From the NCBI RefSeq assembly GCF_023065955.2, contig NW_026622985.1, positions 72,095,931 through 72,159,930 on the forward strand: DNA of 64,000 nucleotides, in the 5' to 3' direction. The notes beneath the pieces are model-generated. The model was given only the letters and a program-made list of their open reading frames with translations. It had not been told where the DNA came from and made no database searches. Source of the DNA: Ursus arctos. Lineage: Eukaryota > Chordata > Mammalia > Carnivora > Ursidae. Positions within the stretch are counted from its first letter, which is position 1. Each line of letters begins with the position of its first letter. Position numbers and translations under genes: made by a program. Positions 1 to 12,368 of this stretch are shown piece after piece.

Positions 1-2975
1 TGGCCCTAAAAGCCCCCTGTCCCTTTATAAAAAAACTTAAGATCAAACTGTTTCCCAGTAACTCAATTCTATTTTAGAACAAAGCATGAGAATATTTTAC
101 GGGGAAACAAAAGTATCATATACACGATGATGTGAAATTCACATTGTCTGCTATCCAAGCAAAAATTATAAACCATGAATGAAGGTGGAAAATATGACCC
201 ATAATGAAGAGGATACGTATTCAATAGAAGTAGACACATGAGTGACACAGATAATTATTACTGTCAAATATGTTCAAGTGGGTGGAGGAAAGATTGATCA
301 TGTTAAGCAGAGATACAGAAGATATCACAAGAACCCAAAGTCCTACAGATAAAAAGTACAATATCTTAAAAATACAATAGTTGAGATTAATATCAGATTA
401 GCCCTTCTAGAAGAAAAAGATTAGTGGAGACATAGCAAGACAAACTATCAAAATTGAAACTCAGAAAAAAGATTAAGGAAAAGTGGACTCTATTAGGGAG
501 CTGTGGGACAACTCCAAGTAGCCAGAAATGCTTGTAATTTTAGACCACATGGGAGAAGAGAAAGGGTAGAGAAAAACATTTGAAAAAACAATGGCTGAAA
601 TTATCTGAATATAATAAATGCTATAGACTGACAGCTCTAAATGGTTCAACAAACGCTAAGAACGGCAAAAAAATAATGAAGAAATGAAAGTATATCTTAG
701 TGAAATGGCTTAAAACCACTGATGAGAGGATATTAAAAATATCAAAAAAACAGAGAAACAAAAGTAAGAAAGATAGGTAACTTCTCATTTGAAAGGACAC
801 AGCCAGAGAAATAGTAGAGAATCCTCTTCAGAGTGTTGATATGAATACATAATCAACTCAGCAAAAGTATATGTCAAAAATGAGGGTGAAGTGAAGATCT
901 TTTCAGATGCATAAAAGCAGAAAGAAATTGTCAATACAAAAATGTTAAAGAAGTACTTCAGATGGGAAAATGATACCAGGTGGAACTGAATTTACATGAA
1001 GGAATGAAGAGAAACAAAAACATTAAATAGGTAAAAATAGGTTCTTTTTTTTTTACTGTTTAAAAATCTTTTAATAAGGTAATTCACTCTTTAAAGCATA
1101 GACAACAATATATTTTGGGGTTTATAACTTAAGCAGAGTTAAAATGTATGGCAAAGATTACACAGACTGGAAGGGGAAAAGGGAAGTGCACTATAGTTAA
1201 GATTATTTTACAGTATGTGAGTAGGTACACTATCTCTTGGTGGTAGACTCCGATAAGTTAAACATATACACTGTAAAACCTAAGTAAATTACTAACATAG
1301 GGGAAAAATGAACCAATAATGGTATCATAAAAATTACTTGGTTAATTCAAGAGTGTAAGGAAAAGGTAAAAGGATCAAAGAGCAGATGGGGCGTATAGAA
1401 CATAAATGGCAAGATGACAGACTTAAACCCAAACACATAAGTAATCTTACTAAATTTAAATAATCTATAACAACTGAAAGTCAGGGATTGCCAATTTAAT
1501 TTTTAAAAATACAGGATACAAAGATATGATCCTTACAAGAAACTTGTTAAGATCAAGAAACAAAAGTATGATAAAGATATATCATATTAACACCAATCAG
1601 AATAAATCTGGAATATTTTTACTCATATCCAACAAAGTAAATTTCAGAGCAAAAAAAATGTTGCCAGGGATTAAGTATATTATGTATATTGGAGCCTACA
1701 CATACACAAAGCAAAAACTCACAGATCTGCAAAGAGAAATAAATCCTCATTAATTGTTGGAAATTGTATTACGCTTCTCTCAATGATTGATAGAACAAGT
1801 AGAAAATTAATAACATCTCTAAAAGACTTGAGTGGCCATGCAAATTTCAGTATATTTTAAAGGATTAATTTCATACAAAGCATATTCTTTGACTACAATG
1901 GAATTCCCCAGAAAACAATAAAAAAGGAAAAATCTGGAAAATTCTCAAATATTAGGAAACTAAACAGTATACTTCTAAATAACCCAAAAGTTGAAAAAAG
2001 AAAAAAAAGTGGTAGAATTAGGGAAAATATGAAATAAATGAATATAAAAATATACATTACAATATGTGGGATATATCAAAAACAGTACTTAGAGGGAAAT
2101 TTTAACACTGAACACCTCAGGTTCCGTATTGTGGAATTTGAAAACAAAGACCAAATTAAATCCAAAGGATGAGAGAGAAGAAAATGAAGATGAGAAGAGA
2201 AATCAATGAGATAGAAAAAAGGAAATCAGTAGGGACTCCAATATATCCAAATGGAATGAAGCAAAAGGCCTTTGTATTGAACGTGAAGAAGTAAAATTCT
2301 CATTTCTTATACACAGCATGTTCATCTATGTAGGAAAACTTATGGACTCTGTTAAAAATCTAGTAAGCTTAGCAAAGTTGCAAAATGCATCATAATTAAA
2401 TAAAAATTATCTGTATGTCTCTGTACAACCAATGAAAAATTAAGTATTGAAATTAAAACATTCACAATAGCATCAAAAATATTCAGTGCTTTATGATGTT
2501 TCTTAGAAATGGTGTGTAATACCTTCGTGGTGAAGTTTAGTAGGCATTATTAAGAAAATATTAAAGAATATCTAAATAAAGAGATACACTGTGTTCACTA
2601 ATTGGAATATTCATTATTGTTAAGATGTTAATTTTCCTCAAATTTATAGATTCAAATGAATCCCAATTAAAATTCCAAAAATGTACTATTTTGTAGAAAT
2701 TGGCAAGCTGATTCTAAATTCACATGGAAATGCAAATGTTCTGGAATAGCCAAATCAACTTTGAAAAAGAATACAGTTATACTGTCTGATAGCAAAGCTT
2801 ATTAAAAGCTGTAGTAACCAAGAAAGTGTGGTTTCCATAAAATGGAAATATGGATTAATGGAACAATAGAAAGTCGGAAAATAGAATTGTACCTACATGG
2901 AGATCCAGACCTTCATGAACTAATTTTTGGCAAAGATAAACAGGCATTTCTGTGGAGAAAAGGTAATTTTTTAAA
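1..2975 (+). mobile_element. Old L1 LINE, sense, 5' and internally deleted
   Basis: The stretch reads collinearly with old mammalian L1 on the plus strand. About 780-1020 matches the end of the ORF1 region (around 'AAATGAGGGTGAAGTGAAG' and 'AATGATACCAGGTGGAAC'). About 1020-1440 is the inter-ORF segment, 1440-2230 the endonuclease part of ORF2, and 2340-2975 a later ORF2 segment ending near 'TGGCAAGCTGATTCTAAATT' and the following dozen codons. The jump near 2230-2340 means part of ORF2 is deleted. All frames are broken, so it is a dead copy. The left end lies outside the window. Subfamily is not assigned; an L1M-type element is likely. Confidence 0.85.
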
Positions 2976-3059
2976 CAGATGGACCTGGCCCTCTGTGTCA
3001 CTGGCTGTCCTTTACAAATCATGTTTACTGATTTCACTGTATCTACCTGATTTCTTACC

Positions 3060-3545
3060 TTGGAGTGCCATTGTACTTGACCCTCAGACCAGTGTTTCTA
3101 TCCATATTGATTCCTTTATTTCATCCAGCATAATGGCTTCAAATGTCATCCATCCATGATGGTGACTCTGAAATGTTGTATACATCTTGTTTGGAATGTA
3201 ATCTGACCTTCAGACACAAATAGTCACTTCGCATCTCCAATTTGTTGATTAACACGCATAATCAGTGTAACAAATTGAAAACCAGGGGCACCTAGGTGGC
3301 TCAGTCGTTAAGCGTCTGCCTTCAGCCCAGGTCATGATCCCACGGTTCTGAAATCGAGCCCTGCATCAGGCTTCCTGCTCAGCGGGAAGCCTGTTTCTCC
3401 CTCTCCCACTCCCCTGCTGGTGTTCCCTCTCTCTCTCGCTGTGTCTCTCTCTGTCCAATAAATAAATAAAATCTTTTAAAAAAATTGAAAACCAAATTCC
3501 TGATCATGCCCCTAAAACTGCACTACCTGGTCTGTTGTAACCCTA
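3060..3545 (+). mobile_element. L2 LINE relic, split by a SINE
   Basis: Diverged match to the part of L2 that reads 'CTCATATATCCAACTGCC...' in the consensus: here 'TGACCTTCAGACACAAATAG' then 'CACTTCGCATCTCCAATTTG'. The match resumes after the SINE with 'TTCCTGATCATGCCCC'. The SINE at 3285-3481 interrupts it and duplicates 13 bases of L2, which dates the SINE after the L2. The left boundary with the L1 is approximate. Confidence 0.6.
3285..3481 (+). mobile_element. SINEC (Can-SINE), full length
   Basis: Has a tRNA-Lys-derived head (GGGGCACCTAGGTGGCTCAG), a TC-rich middle and the tail 'CCAATAAATAAATAAAATC'. It is flanked by a perfect 13-bp target-site duplication, AAATTGAAAACCA, at 3272-3284 and 3482-3494. 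The head keeps recognisable pol III A- and B-box-like positions. Confidence 0.97.
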
Positions 3546-6500
3546 GTTAATATTTCGATTTTATGTCCATTAGAATATACAATCTATGAGGGCATATGTT
3601 ATTATGTTGTTGCTTTAGGTAGGCATCTAGAAAGAACAATATTTGTGAATAAATAAGTTGACTCAATAAAAGCATCCTTCCATCTAATGTTTATCCTGTT
3701 CTTACTGATCTAAAGAAAATTTTCTTTCAGAGAATTTAAAATTAATACAAGCAACAGAGTAGGTCTGGTTTGTCTCTGTAATTGATTTGCATAACAAATA
3801 TTATTTCATAGTTTTTCCATATAATAAATGTCTTCTTGATAGCTGTTTATGATATAATGATTACTAGACTTGCAGTATAATTAAGGTTAACTGTATTAAA
3901 GTTTTTATGTTGTTTATTGCTATTCACTTGTGTATAATAAATGGTAATAAAATACTCAACACTGGAGAAATAATTGTTATTGGAACACTTGTGGCCTAAA
4001 TAAGAATTTTAAAAGGGATGCCTCTTTATTTTTTAAAAATGGACTTTTGTTTTGCTGGTAAAACCTAAGTTTATTTTTTGTTTATTAACATCTATTTTTT
4101 AATGAGAAAATTATCTTTTCTTGATTTTTTTCAATTTCTTCTCATCATATGGCATGCAGACTTTATAAGGCTGTCTTCAAAATAAAGTTCTTCTGTAAAA
4201 ATTGTTTTTTTTAAAAGATAATGTGATTCTTTACAGGTGTAGCATATTTAGTGTGTCATGGATAGAAAAGACCAAAAGATATTCTATATCTGAAAACAAT
4301 TTTTAAAAAATCTCTTCATGAAATTAGAATTTGACTTTTTTTAATGGGGTACAGTGAAATGTTTAATTAAATACAGGTAAGTTGAAGAAACGGAAGATCA
4401 AATTTTAGTTTTGTCACCTTTATTTCATATCCTTAGGATATGGCATCTGCCAAAAACCTAAAATTAAATCTCTGGCGATGTAGATAACACTAACTTCTAG
4501 CTGAGGGGCAAATGACTTGAGAAATTGACTGTATGATCTCTTAGGTAGAAAGTACAATTATTTTGAGAGTTTGAGTAAGGCAGTGAAGATGCTCTATTCC
4601 AAATTTAATGAATTCACTCAACAGTTAGAATACTTTTTCTTCTAAAAGTTGGCTCTGGAAATAGAGAAACTTACCAAAGTGACTAAACTTAAGAGTGTAC
4701 ATTATTTGTAGTTTTTTGAGTGAAGTAAAAATAGAAGGATTAAACCTCACCCTATTTTTTCACTTTATTGTATGTATAGGGTGAAGAACTGAGATTTTTT
4801 AGTCATTGTTAAAAAACCTAAATAGTAATCTGTTAGTTATTATAAGCCATGGCAAATTTCTTAATTACTCAGAAAGATAGGTCTCCAGGTAATGGATTGT
4901 GTAGTTTTTCCCTCCTTTTCCTTATATTACTTTATTACTATCATTGCCATTTTTATGAGGGATAAGAGGAAGGAGTTGGCTGGTTAAATGTTTGATAGTG
5001 AATTGTCTTTACATTATACTCCTTTTTTAATCAGGCTATTTTTCATACATTTATAATGGGCTATATTTTCTTGATTCAAATGATATAACATTGTTTTTTT
5101 AAACCAAAATTTCTTTACATTTCTACATACTCTTCCATATTCTTCCATAGATTATCTTTTGGGGAGTGAGGGGGACCTATGTATAATTGGCATAACTTTT
5201 GTATGTTCATGCTTTTCAGAGTTTCCTCTAATTTATATTTCATTCTAATATAAAGAACATTCTCACATACCAAAGTTTTCTCATATTTATTGTTTCCTGT
5301 AGCTTATATTTTTTCTGAATTCTGTGTTGCTTATTAAATACAGTTGATTTGAACTGATTGGAAGAATTGATACGAGCAATCTTAGAGAGCGAAGATTAAA
5401 CACAGTAATCATTTAATGTTTGATTATTTCTTTTATAGTTTAACAACAACCCCCAAAAGCTATTTATTCAAGTAGCCCATATATTTATATTTTTCTATCA
5501 AAGTAGTCCCTATACTGTGACATTTTTCCTGAAAAACTTCTCATTTCTATGCTGGGTTTTTTTTTTTTTTTTTTTTTTTTCATCTTTGGGCACTTTCCAA
5601 ATGGGTCTAACTCTGCTTTAAAACAGCTAAGGACTTCCGTGGGTATTTATCTCCATGCAAGTGGCTAACATAAAATAGCTAATAATAATATTACCATACC
5701 TGACTCTCATCATTGTCCTTGTGGCATTCCTCATTGATCTAGCCTCATTTTCTTACACTGTGATTGCAAAACATTGCTTCACTGTACCTGAAAAGGTAAG
5801 ACTTAAAGTCTTTTTTTTTTCATGTATAATGATAATATTTGTGCTCACAGCAATTATGAAAATAACCTGTATTACTCAAATTGGATTGATTCTTAGGATT
5901 ACTGTTCACAATATTTTGGAATTACATATGTTGGATGTGTAAGGATCATCTTCAAGTGTGGAAATTGTAGCTTCCAGACATTAAATATTGTTTTCAGGTC
6001 GGACTGTGGACAAAAAGGTGATTGCTTTATTCTCTCTAATCCGAGATGTACTATTTTACCTGAGAGTTGCATGACAGCATCGTCAAAATGCCATCATTAC
6101 CTCCATGATCAATCATCTTCTCCAGACTTGTTTTTATAGTTGAGAAAATAATACATAGTCCAAATAGTTGCCTATATTCTCAAAGAAGTCTGTTTAATCC
6201 AAATTAGTTATTTCCTGATACCAGTTTTATCTCAGCAAAAAGTCTTCATAAAATTAAAAAAGTTTTTAAAATTTTAGATGCAGTCTCATCTTCATACTTT
6301 TTAAAGATGCTGGTATAATGAAATATGGGTTCAAGTCAAAACTTTAGTTATTTGATTAAAAGTAATTAATACTATACCAACATACCTTGTAACTTCTGCA
6401 AGAAAAAATGTTTTCTTTAATTACCTCTGTCTCTTTTATTACCAGAGTCTAAACATCCATGGCTTATAGTGTATGAATTGAAAAGCTTGTCAAGCCTTCA

Positions 6501-6812
6501 CTAAGATATTAGCTTACTTAAAATATATTTTGGAAGTAATATTGATTGAACACAGTGATGAGTTGAATATGATTTGAAAGTTAAATAGTATTTCTTATTT
6601 TCTTTTGCCTATACTTTTTCTTTACTAATTTCTTCTTTTATGCTTTTTGGAATATTGATAAAATTTTTCTGTGTATTCTCTTCAACACTCTTATTATTTG
6701 GAAGCTGTCGATGGTATTGCATTATTTGTTTTCTATGTGTTCTATCAGTTCTCTGTTCTCTTCTCTGCTTTTTTTGCCTGTTTTAGATTATTATGATTAC
6801 ATTTGATCTCCA
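3546..6812. other. AT-rich unique DNA, no gene seen
   Basis: No repeat family or coding frame is recognised. A 24-base T run sits at 5557-5580. A good splice-donor-like word (CCTGAAAAG/GTAAGA) occurs near 5794, but no convincing exon surrounds it. Confidence 0.6.
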
Positions 6813-6830
6813 CCGTGGCTTATTTTTTAT

Positions 6831-7016
6831 TTTTTATTTTTTTTATTTATTCGACAGAGAGACAGCCAGCGAGCGAGGGAACACAAGCAGGGGGAGTGGG
6901 AGAGGAAGAAGCAGGCTCATAGCGGAAGAGCCTGATGTGGGGCTCGATCCCATAACGCCGGGATCACGCCCTGAGCCGAAGGCAGACGCTTAACCGCTGT
7001 GCCACCCAGGCGCCCC
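6831..7016 (-). mobile_element. SINEC1-type SINE, young
   Basis: Reverse-complement SINE with the arctoid-type 'CCCGGCG/CATAACGCCGGGATC' region and the head GCGCCTGGGTGGCACAGCGG on the minus strand. It has a perfect 18-bp target-site duplication, CCGTGGCTTATTTTTTAT, at 6813-6830 and 7017-7034. Low divergence and the intact duplication indicate a recent insertion. Confidence 0.97.
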
Positions 7017-7289
7017 CCGTGGCTTATTTTTTATACTTCATTTCTTGTTTTAGTGAGTATCAGTGTTTACAATATTAATTAGTTACGGTCTCTTGAATAT
7101 TATACTACTTCACATACAAGAACTCTATGCCAGTAGGCAATGCAGTTCCTTCCTCTCATCCATTGTGCCCTTGCTGTAAAATATTTTAATTTTGAGTATA
7201 TAAACCCACATTACATTCCTCCTAACTTTTTGACAGGAAGTAATCATTTAATGAATTAAAATAAGGAAAAATGTCTAGTATGTTTTAAT

Positions 7290-8800
7290 TTTTAAAAGTA
7301 TTTCTGGAGATCTACATTTCCTTGTGCAGATATGTCTGAATCTTATATTTCTCATGCTCAAAGAATTTAAACATTTCTTCAGGTATATGATTGCTGTTAA
7401 TGAATTGTATTAGTTTTCATTTGTCCCAAACTGCCATGATGACTTCTTCATTTTTGAATGATACTTTTACTTAGTTTAGAATTCAAAATTTATAGATTTT
7501 TTTAAAAGCACTTTAATTATGCCAGTTCATTGTACTCTGACAAGAAGTCTGGTATAATTTTTGTCAAAGATCTGCTGTATGTAATTTGTCTTTTCCTCTG
7601 ATTGCCTTCAAGATTTTTTCTTTGTCTTTGGTGTTTAAAGTTTAGATATTGTATATCTAGGGCTTTTAATTTGGGGGAGGGGTTGTTTATTTATCCTTAC
7701 TGGGGTTTCTGATATTCTTGACTCTGTAGTTTAATTTAATATTGGGAAAATTCTCAGTAGTTATCTTGTTTAATACTTCTTCTGCCTTGTTTTTTCTCTC
7801 TTTTGTTACTGAGAACAATCACACATATGTTGAACTCTTTGATATCTCTCACAACTCTCAGATGTAATTCTTTTGTTTTTGTGTTTCACTTATTTTTAGT
7901 TTTTTGTGGTTTGTGTTTTGGTTTGGGTAGCTTCTATTCACCTGTCCTCAAGTGCACAGGTTGATTCTTTGTGCCAAGTATCACAGTGAATCCTTCAAAG
8001 ACGTTCTTCATATCTGTTACTATGGGATTACTTTTTTAGGATTTTAATTTTATTCTTAGAGTTTCAGTTTCCCATTTGTGCTTTCCATCTGTTCATACAC
8101 ATTTTTTCTATCAGTGTCTTTATGATAATTATAATTATTTTAAGTACCCGGTAATTCTGGTAGTTCTATCCACTGGGCCATATCTAAGTCTGGGTCTGTT
8201 AAGTGCTTTGTCTCTTGATACTTGGTGATTTTTCTTGTTAATGTGTGCATGCGTGTGTGTGTGTCTTCTAGTATTTGGTTGAAACTTAAAAATATCATAT
8301 GTTAGAATGTAGAGGCTGAGGTAACTTTGTATCTAAGCTTGAGTATGTTGTCTCATATTGCTTTTTGTGGGGGAATTGAATTAATGAAGTTAGAAGTTGA
8401 CCTCAATTCGAGCATTGCTGTTATTATGGTTACTTTGGTGCACCACTGGCTTTATCGTTTTAGTGTTAACTAGTGCATAAGATGAAGACTGGATCGCTGA
8501 AGGGTTTTTGTTTTATTCCATCCTCTGCTTCCGGCTTTTCCTCACAGTTCTCTCAGAGAGAGCCTGTCTCCACGCTTTTGTCCTTACCCCCAGCAGAAAG
8601 TTATTATCTCAATACTTGCTAGCTTGTATAGGGACAGAGATATTCTCTCTTGCTCTGCTCTAGACTTAGTCCTTGAGTCCCTATGTCTCCCTATGTCTGT
8701 TTCCCTTAATGGTAGGAGTTATCTTGTGGTCTGGATAACAGTAATTTCATGGCCCTTTCTCATTAGTAGAGGGTATGTTACTTTCCCTTCTCCCAGAAGG
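7290..8800 (-). mobile_element. Antisense L1/HAL1-like 5' region and ORF1 relic
   Basis: Reads as the reverse complement of a widespread old L1 5'/ORF1 consensus. Landmarks on the plus strand are 'GACAAGAAGTCTGG', 'TGTAATTTGTCTTTTCCTCT', 'AAGATTTTTTCTTTGTCTTT', the block near 7690-7860 (Ile/Phe-rich in reverse), and 'GGTCTGTTAAGTGCTTTG'. Both ends are fuzzy, and the 8400-8800 part is the weakest. No open frame survives. Confidence 0.6.
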
Positions 8801-9516
8801 AGTAAGTCTTGACATTTGTCTTAGCGTATAACGGATTTTTTTTTTCCTTTTTATGGCAGTTTAAAGCTTTTATCTCCTAGGGGTAATAATTTAGAAGGGT
8901 TTTTTGCAAGGCTTTATGCTTTTTTTGCAGTAGTGTTCACTCATCTCCCTCAACCTGGCACCACTGATGAAGGCCTTATTTGGTACCCACCCAGCCCACA
9001 TTCTTTCTACTGAACATTCAGTGATGTTCTGTGAAGAGCCTGTAGTTGGGTTAAAAATGACTGTATTAAATGGCTATATTATATCTATACATATATTTGA
9101 ATTCTTAACTGCTAGCATGGAGACCTGGTCTTCCTCCTGTTCTTTGCTCAGCATGAATCTCTTGTCACTATACCATTTTTCCTTACAGGTGCCTGTATTT
9201 CCTTAACATTTAAGCAAATTGATTACCTCCAGTCTTAGCTCTCAGAGATTTTCAGGGGAAGTTATGATTTTGTAGATTATCTGGCTTTTTTTGTGTTGTT
9301 ACACTGGGAGCAATGATATTTTCTACACTCTTCATTTTAAGTGGAAGCAAGAAGTCTGTGCCTGGCTTTTGATATTATTTTGCCTCTGTCTTTCATACTC
9401 CACTGCAGCTCTGTATCAGTTCAATATCACCCCAGTATCTGCCCCCAAAATTCAGGAATCTAGTGTAAACTTAGCGTGTGAGGAGCCCACTTAATCCAAA
9501 TGAGAACAAAGTGCAT
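8801..9516. other. No gene or firm repeat recognised
   Basis: Possibly a further decayed part of the antisense L1 5' region to its left, but I cannot align it with confidence. Short open frames here have no recognisable domain. Confidence 0.4.
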
Positions 9517-9532
9517 CTATCATCTGACAATT

Positions 9533-9721
9533 TTTTAAAAGATTTATTTATTTGAGAAAGAGAGAGAGAAAAAAAAAAAGGGGAGGCAGAGGGGGAGAAT
9601 CCCAAGCACACTGCATGCTGAGCCCTGAGCCTTACATGGGGCTCTATTTCACACTCTGAGATCCCAGCCTGAGCCAAAACCAAGAATTGGGTACTTGACT
9701 AACTGAGCCACCCAGGCACCC
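9533..9721 (-). mobile_element. SINEC SINE, older subfamily
   Basis: Minus-strand SINE with an A-rich tail (T-rich on plus) and a purine-rich GAGAAAG tract. It has an imperfect target-site duplication: TATCATCTGACAATTT before (about 9518-9533) and TATCATCTGGCAGTTT after (9724-9739). The mismatches suggest an older insertion. It lies about 230 bp from an oppositely oriented SINE. Confidence 0.93.
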
Positions 9722-9952
9722 CTATCATCTGGCAGTTTTAATTTCAGCAAGATTCAAAACTGATTCCTAACTTCATGTCATATTCTTTTCTTTGGTATCT
9801 GATTTTAATTGTTGCATTGTCACAATCTAAATCTAATTAACAGCAGCTTGTAGAAATTTTATATTTAAAAGCCCACCTTTATTTTATTATTATATTTTTC
9901 TACTATACACATAAATTGACACATTGTGTTCAAGGTTTTAAAAATAATTTAA

Positions 9953-10150
9953 GGGTACCTGGGTAGCTCAGTCTGTTAAGCGTCTGCCTTTGGCTTGGGT
10001 TCTGATCCTGCAGTCCTGGGATTGAGCCCCACATTGGGCTCCCTGCTCACTGGGGAGCCTGTGTCTCCTTCTCCCTCTTCCTACCACTTCCCCTGCTTGT
10101 GATCTCTCTTTCCCTCAAATAAATAAATAAAATCTTTATTTAAAAAAACA
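9953..10150 (+). mobile_element. SINEC SINE
   Basis: Plus-strand head GGGTACCTGGGTAGCTCAG, then 'TTAAGCGTCTGCCTTTGGC', and tail 'CAAATAAATAAATAAAATC'. No clear target-site duplication was found. It pairs with the inverted SINE at 9533-9721. Confidence 0.93.
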
Positions 10151-12145
10151 TTCAAAGGGGAAACGCATCCTAGTGACCCTCAGTTCATCAGGGCAACCAA
10201 ATGTTTTTCTGTTCTCTAGCTCAAGAAAACAAATTAATCATTTCTCATAGCATTAGGTAGTTTGCTCAGTTCTGTTTTTTCCAGAAATTGTCTCGTTCTA
10301 TGTAAGGTGTATGTCATTAAAAGTGAGCCCGCAGATAGTGTTAACATTCAGGTCTTTTGAATAATGTCTGGAGGATAGAACAATGGATGCAAAAGTCATT
10401 TAAAATTCACCACCACCTTTAATTAGACTAGTTTAACCTTGCAGGCTCAACAAATGAGCCTAGCTGAATCAAGTGAGTTTTTGTTAGTGTTTCTAGTATG
10501 ATCCTAGATATTAACTGAAGGGCTGTACACAGACTGAGAATTGATGAGGCATGTGATATGGGTGTACTTGTGGCTCCAGAGAAACTGTGACTCCTTTAAT
10601 GATAAGGAAATGTATAAGGGTTATAGGGGAATTTTTTTCTAGCTTCCTGAAGGAATTTAGTATGGATTTGCTTAGACTTTGCCTTGGCTTAATAGTCAGT
10701 TATAGCTTTAAGAGCTAAATTATCTGACATAAGCAGAAGTTAAGTTCTCATTAGAACAAACATTCACTATGAGCCTATGCTGCTTTGCATTTGATTATCA
10801 TGCTTATTTTCTCTGATTAAAACTGATTCCTGTGTTGAAATTGAATGGAAGGGAAATCTTGTAGCAAGGGCATAATATTAGGCAAATGTTAAACTTCTGT
10901 TCTGTAGATGGAGATTACTCCTTCTCAGCAGCATCTAGAAACATGCTGATTTATTGCTAGTTCCAAAAAGAAATCAGAAATGTTTAAAACATGCTAACTT
11001 AATCACATAATGTTAAGTGTCTCTGCATTGGTGCTTACAAAAGTACTGCAAAGTCACATTAGGAAGAGATATTAAGGCACATTTAATATTCTTCTCTAGT
11101 TGGAATTACATTATAATGACACAGTACTTATTTCAGGCATTTCATCAAGGATTGAAAAGTACATTACTGATAATGAAACTTTCTGTGTCCTTGCAAAAAT
11201 TAGAATTTAGAGTAAAATCTCATTAATTCAAACATCAGTGTTCCAGAATTTGGAGAAATTTAGACAAGTAGTAGGATGATGCTTAAACTCATACTATCTA
11301 TAAAGTGTTTGCTACACAAATGCATGTTCTAGTAATTACTAAACTACTTAAGAAGACACACTTAAAACAATCTCCATTCCTTCAGAAAATCAGATTTAGT
11401 TAAAAGTAATCTGTAGATTTACAGATTATTTTTTGTCCATTTATTAAAGCAGATTCATAAAGACATGTAGCTCATGCTTTTCTTCACCCAGTTTTGGAGA
11501 CAATTGAATATTTAGCATGATCAAGTCATATCTTTTTTTCTTTTGAGTATACTATATTTTAGCTTTCTGATATTGCATAGGGTTGTCTTCCAAATAGTTG
11601 ACAATAATTGAAGTTTCATTTAATTTTTATGTAAATATGGAATACTTTGTAGGGATACCTAATTTCCCCCTCCCCTCTGTCTAAGCTCAATGGCTAACTA
11701 AATGCAAAGTTATTAGAATTATTTAGTTCTTGTATAGTCCTTTAGATTATTTTGTGTTGCTCCTTGCAATTGCTTTGCAATCTTACTATATATACTTCTG
11801 TGAGATTTTTATTGCCTTCATTATAGTGGATTCAGGGGATAAGAAAGCAAAGGTTATGGAAGACAGTGATTTACTATGCCTATGTTCCAGGGTACATTCA
11901 GCTACATTGATGTTTCTGGCCTCTCTTCTTACTCATTTAATTATGAAATTGGTGAGTATGGCTTAGATTCTCCATACATTCCCCCATTTCATTTTTAGTA
12001 ATAGAATATAAAATACGTCTCAAGCATCAATGTGTCCAAATAAAGACTAAATTTACCACTTTTCATTGCAGTAGTTGTGATCATCTAAGTTTTTACTGAT
12101 GAGATGGGAAGAGTTGAGTAGTGTTTTTGGAGGTCATCTTAAAAT
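10151..12145. other. Unique AT-rich DNA, no gene seen
   Basis: No repeat or coding signal is recognised. The 10330-10560 part is free of low-complexity runs and has TAAT-rich words such as CTTTAATTAGAC, which is the texture of some conserved non-coding elements. That is only a suggestion. Confidence 0.5.
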
Positions 12146-12155
12146 GGAAGACGGG

Positions 12156-12358
12156 GGGCGCCTGGGTGGCACAGCGGTTAAACGTCTGCCTTCGGCTCAG
12201 GGCATGATCCCGGCGTTATGGGATCAGGCCCCACATCGGGCTCCTATGCTATGGACCTGCTTCTTCCTCTCCCACTCCCCCTGCTTGTGTTCCCTCTCTC
12301 GCTGGCTATCTCTATCTCTGTCAAATAAATAAATAAAATCTTTAAAAAAAAAAAAAAA
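12156..12358 (+). mobile_element. SINEC1-type SINE, young
   Basis: Plus-strand SINE with the head GGGCGCCTGGGTGGCACAGC and the 'CCCGGCGTTATGGGATC' diagnostic region. Its A tail has a 15-base A run. Perfect 10-bp target-site duplication, GGAAGACGGG, at 12146-12155 and 12359-12368. A 77-codon open frame across it is only SINE sequence. Confidence 0.97.
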
Positions 12359-12368
12359 GGAAGACGGG

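Noticed and set aside
3285..3481. tRNA-like head of SINEs as functional tRNA genes
   Set aside because: All copies lack a complete cloverleaf and carry the SINE TC-rich middle and AAATAAAT tail; they are tRNA-derived SINEs.
5721..5942. Possible exon with a good GTAAGA donor at 5794
   Set aside because: No convincing acceptor with polypyrimidine tract and no recognisable peptide; single splice words are common by chance.
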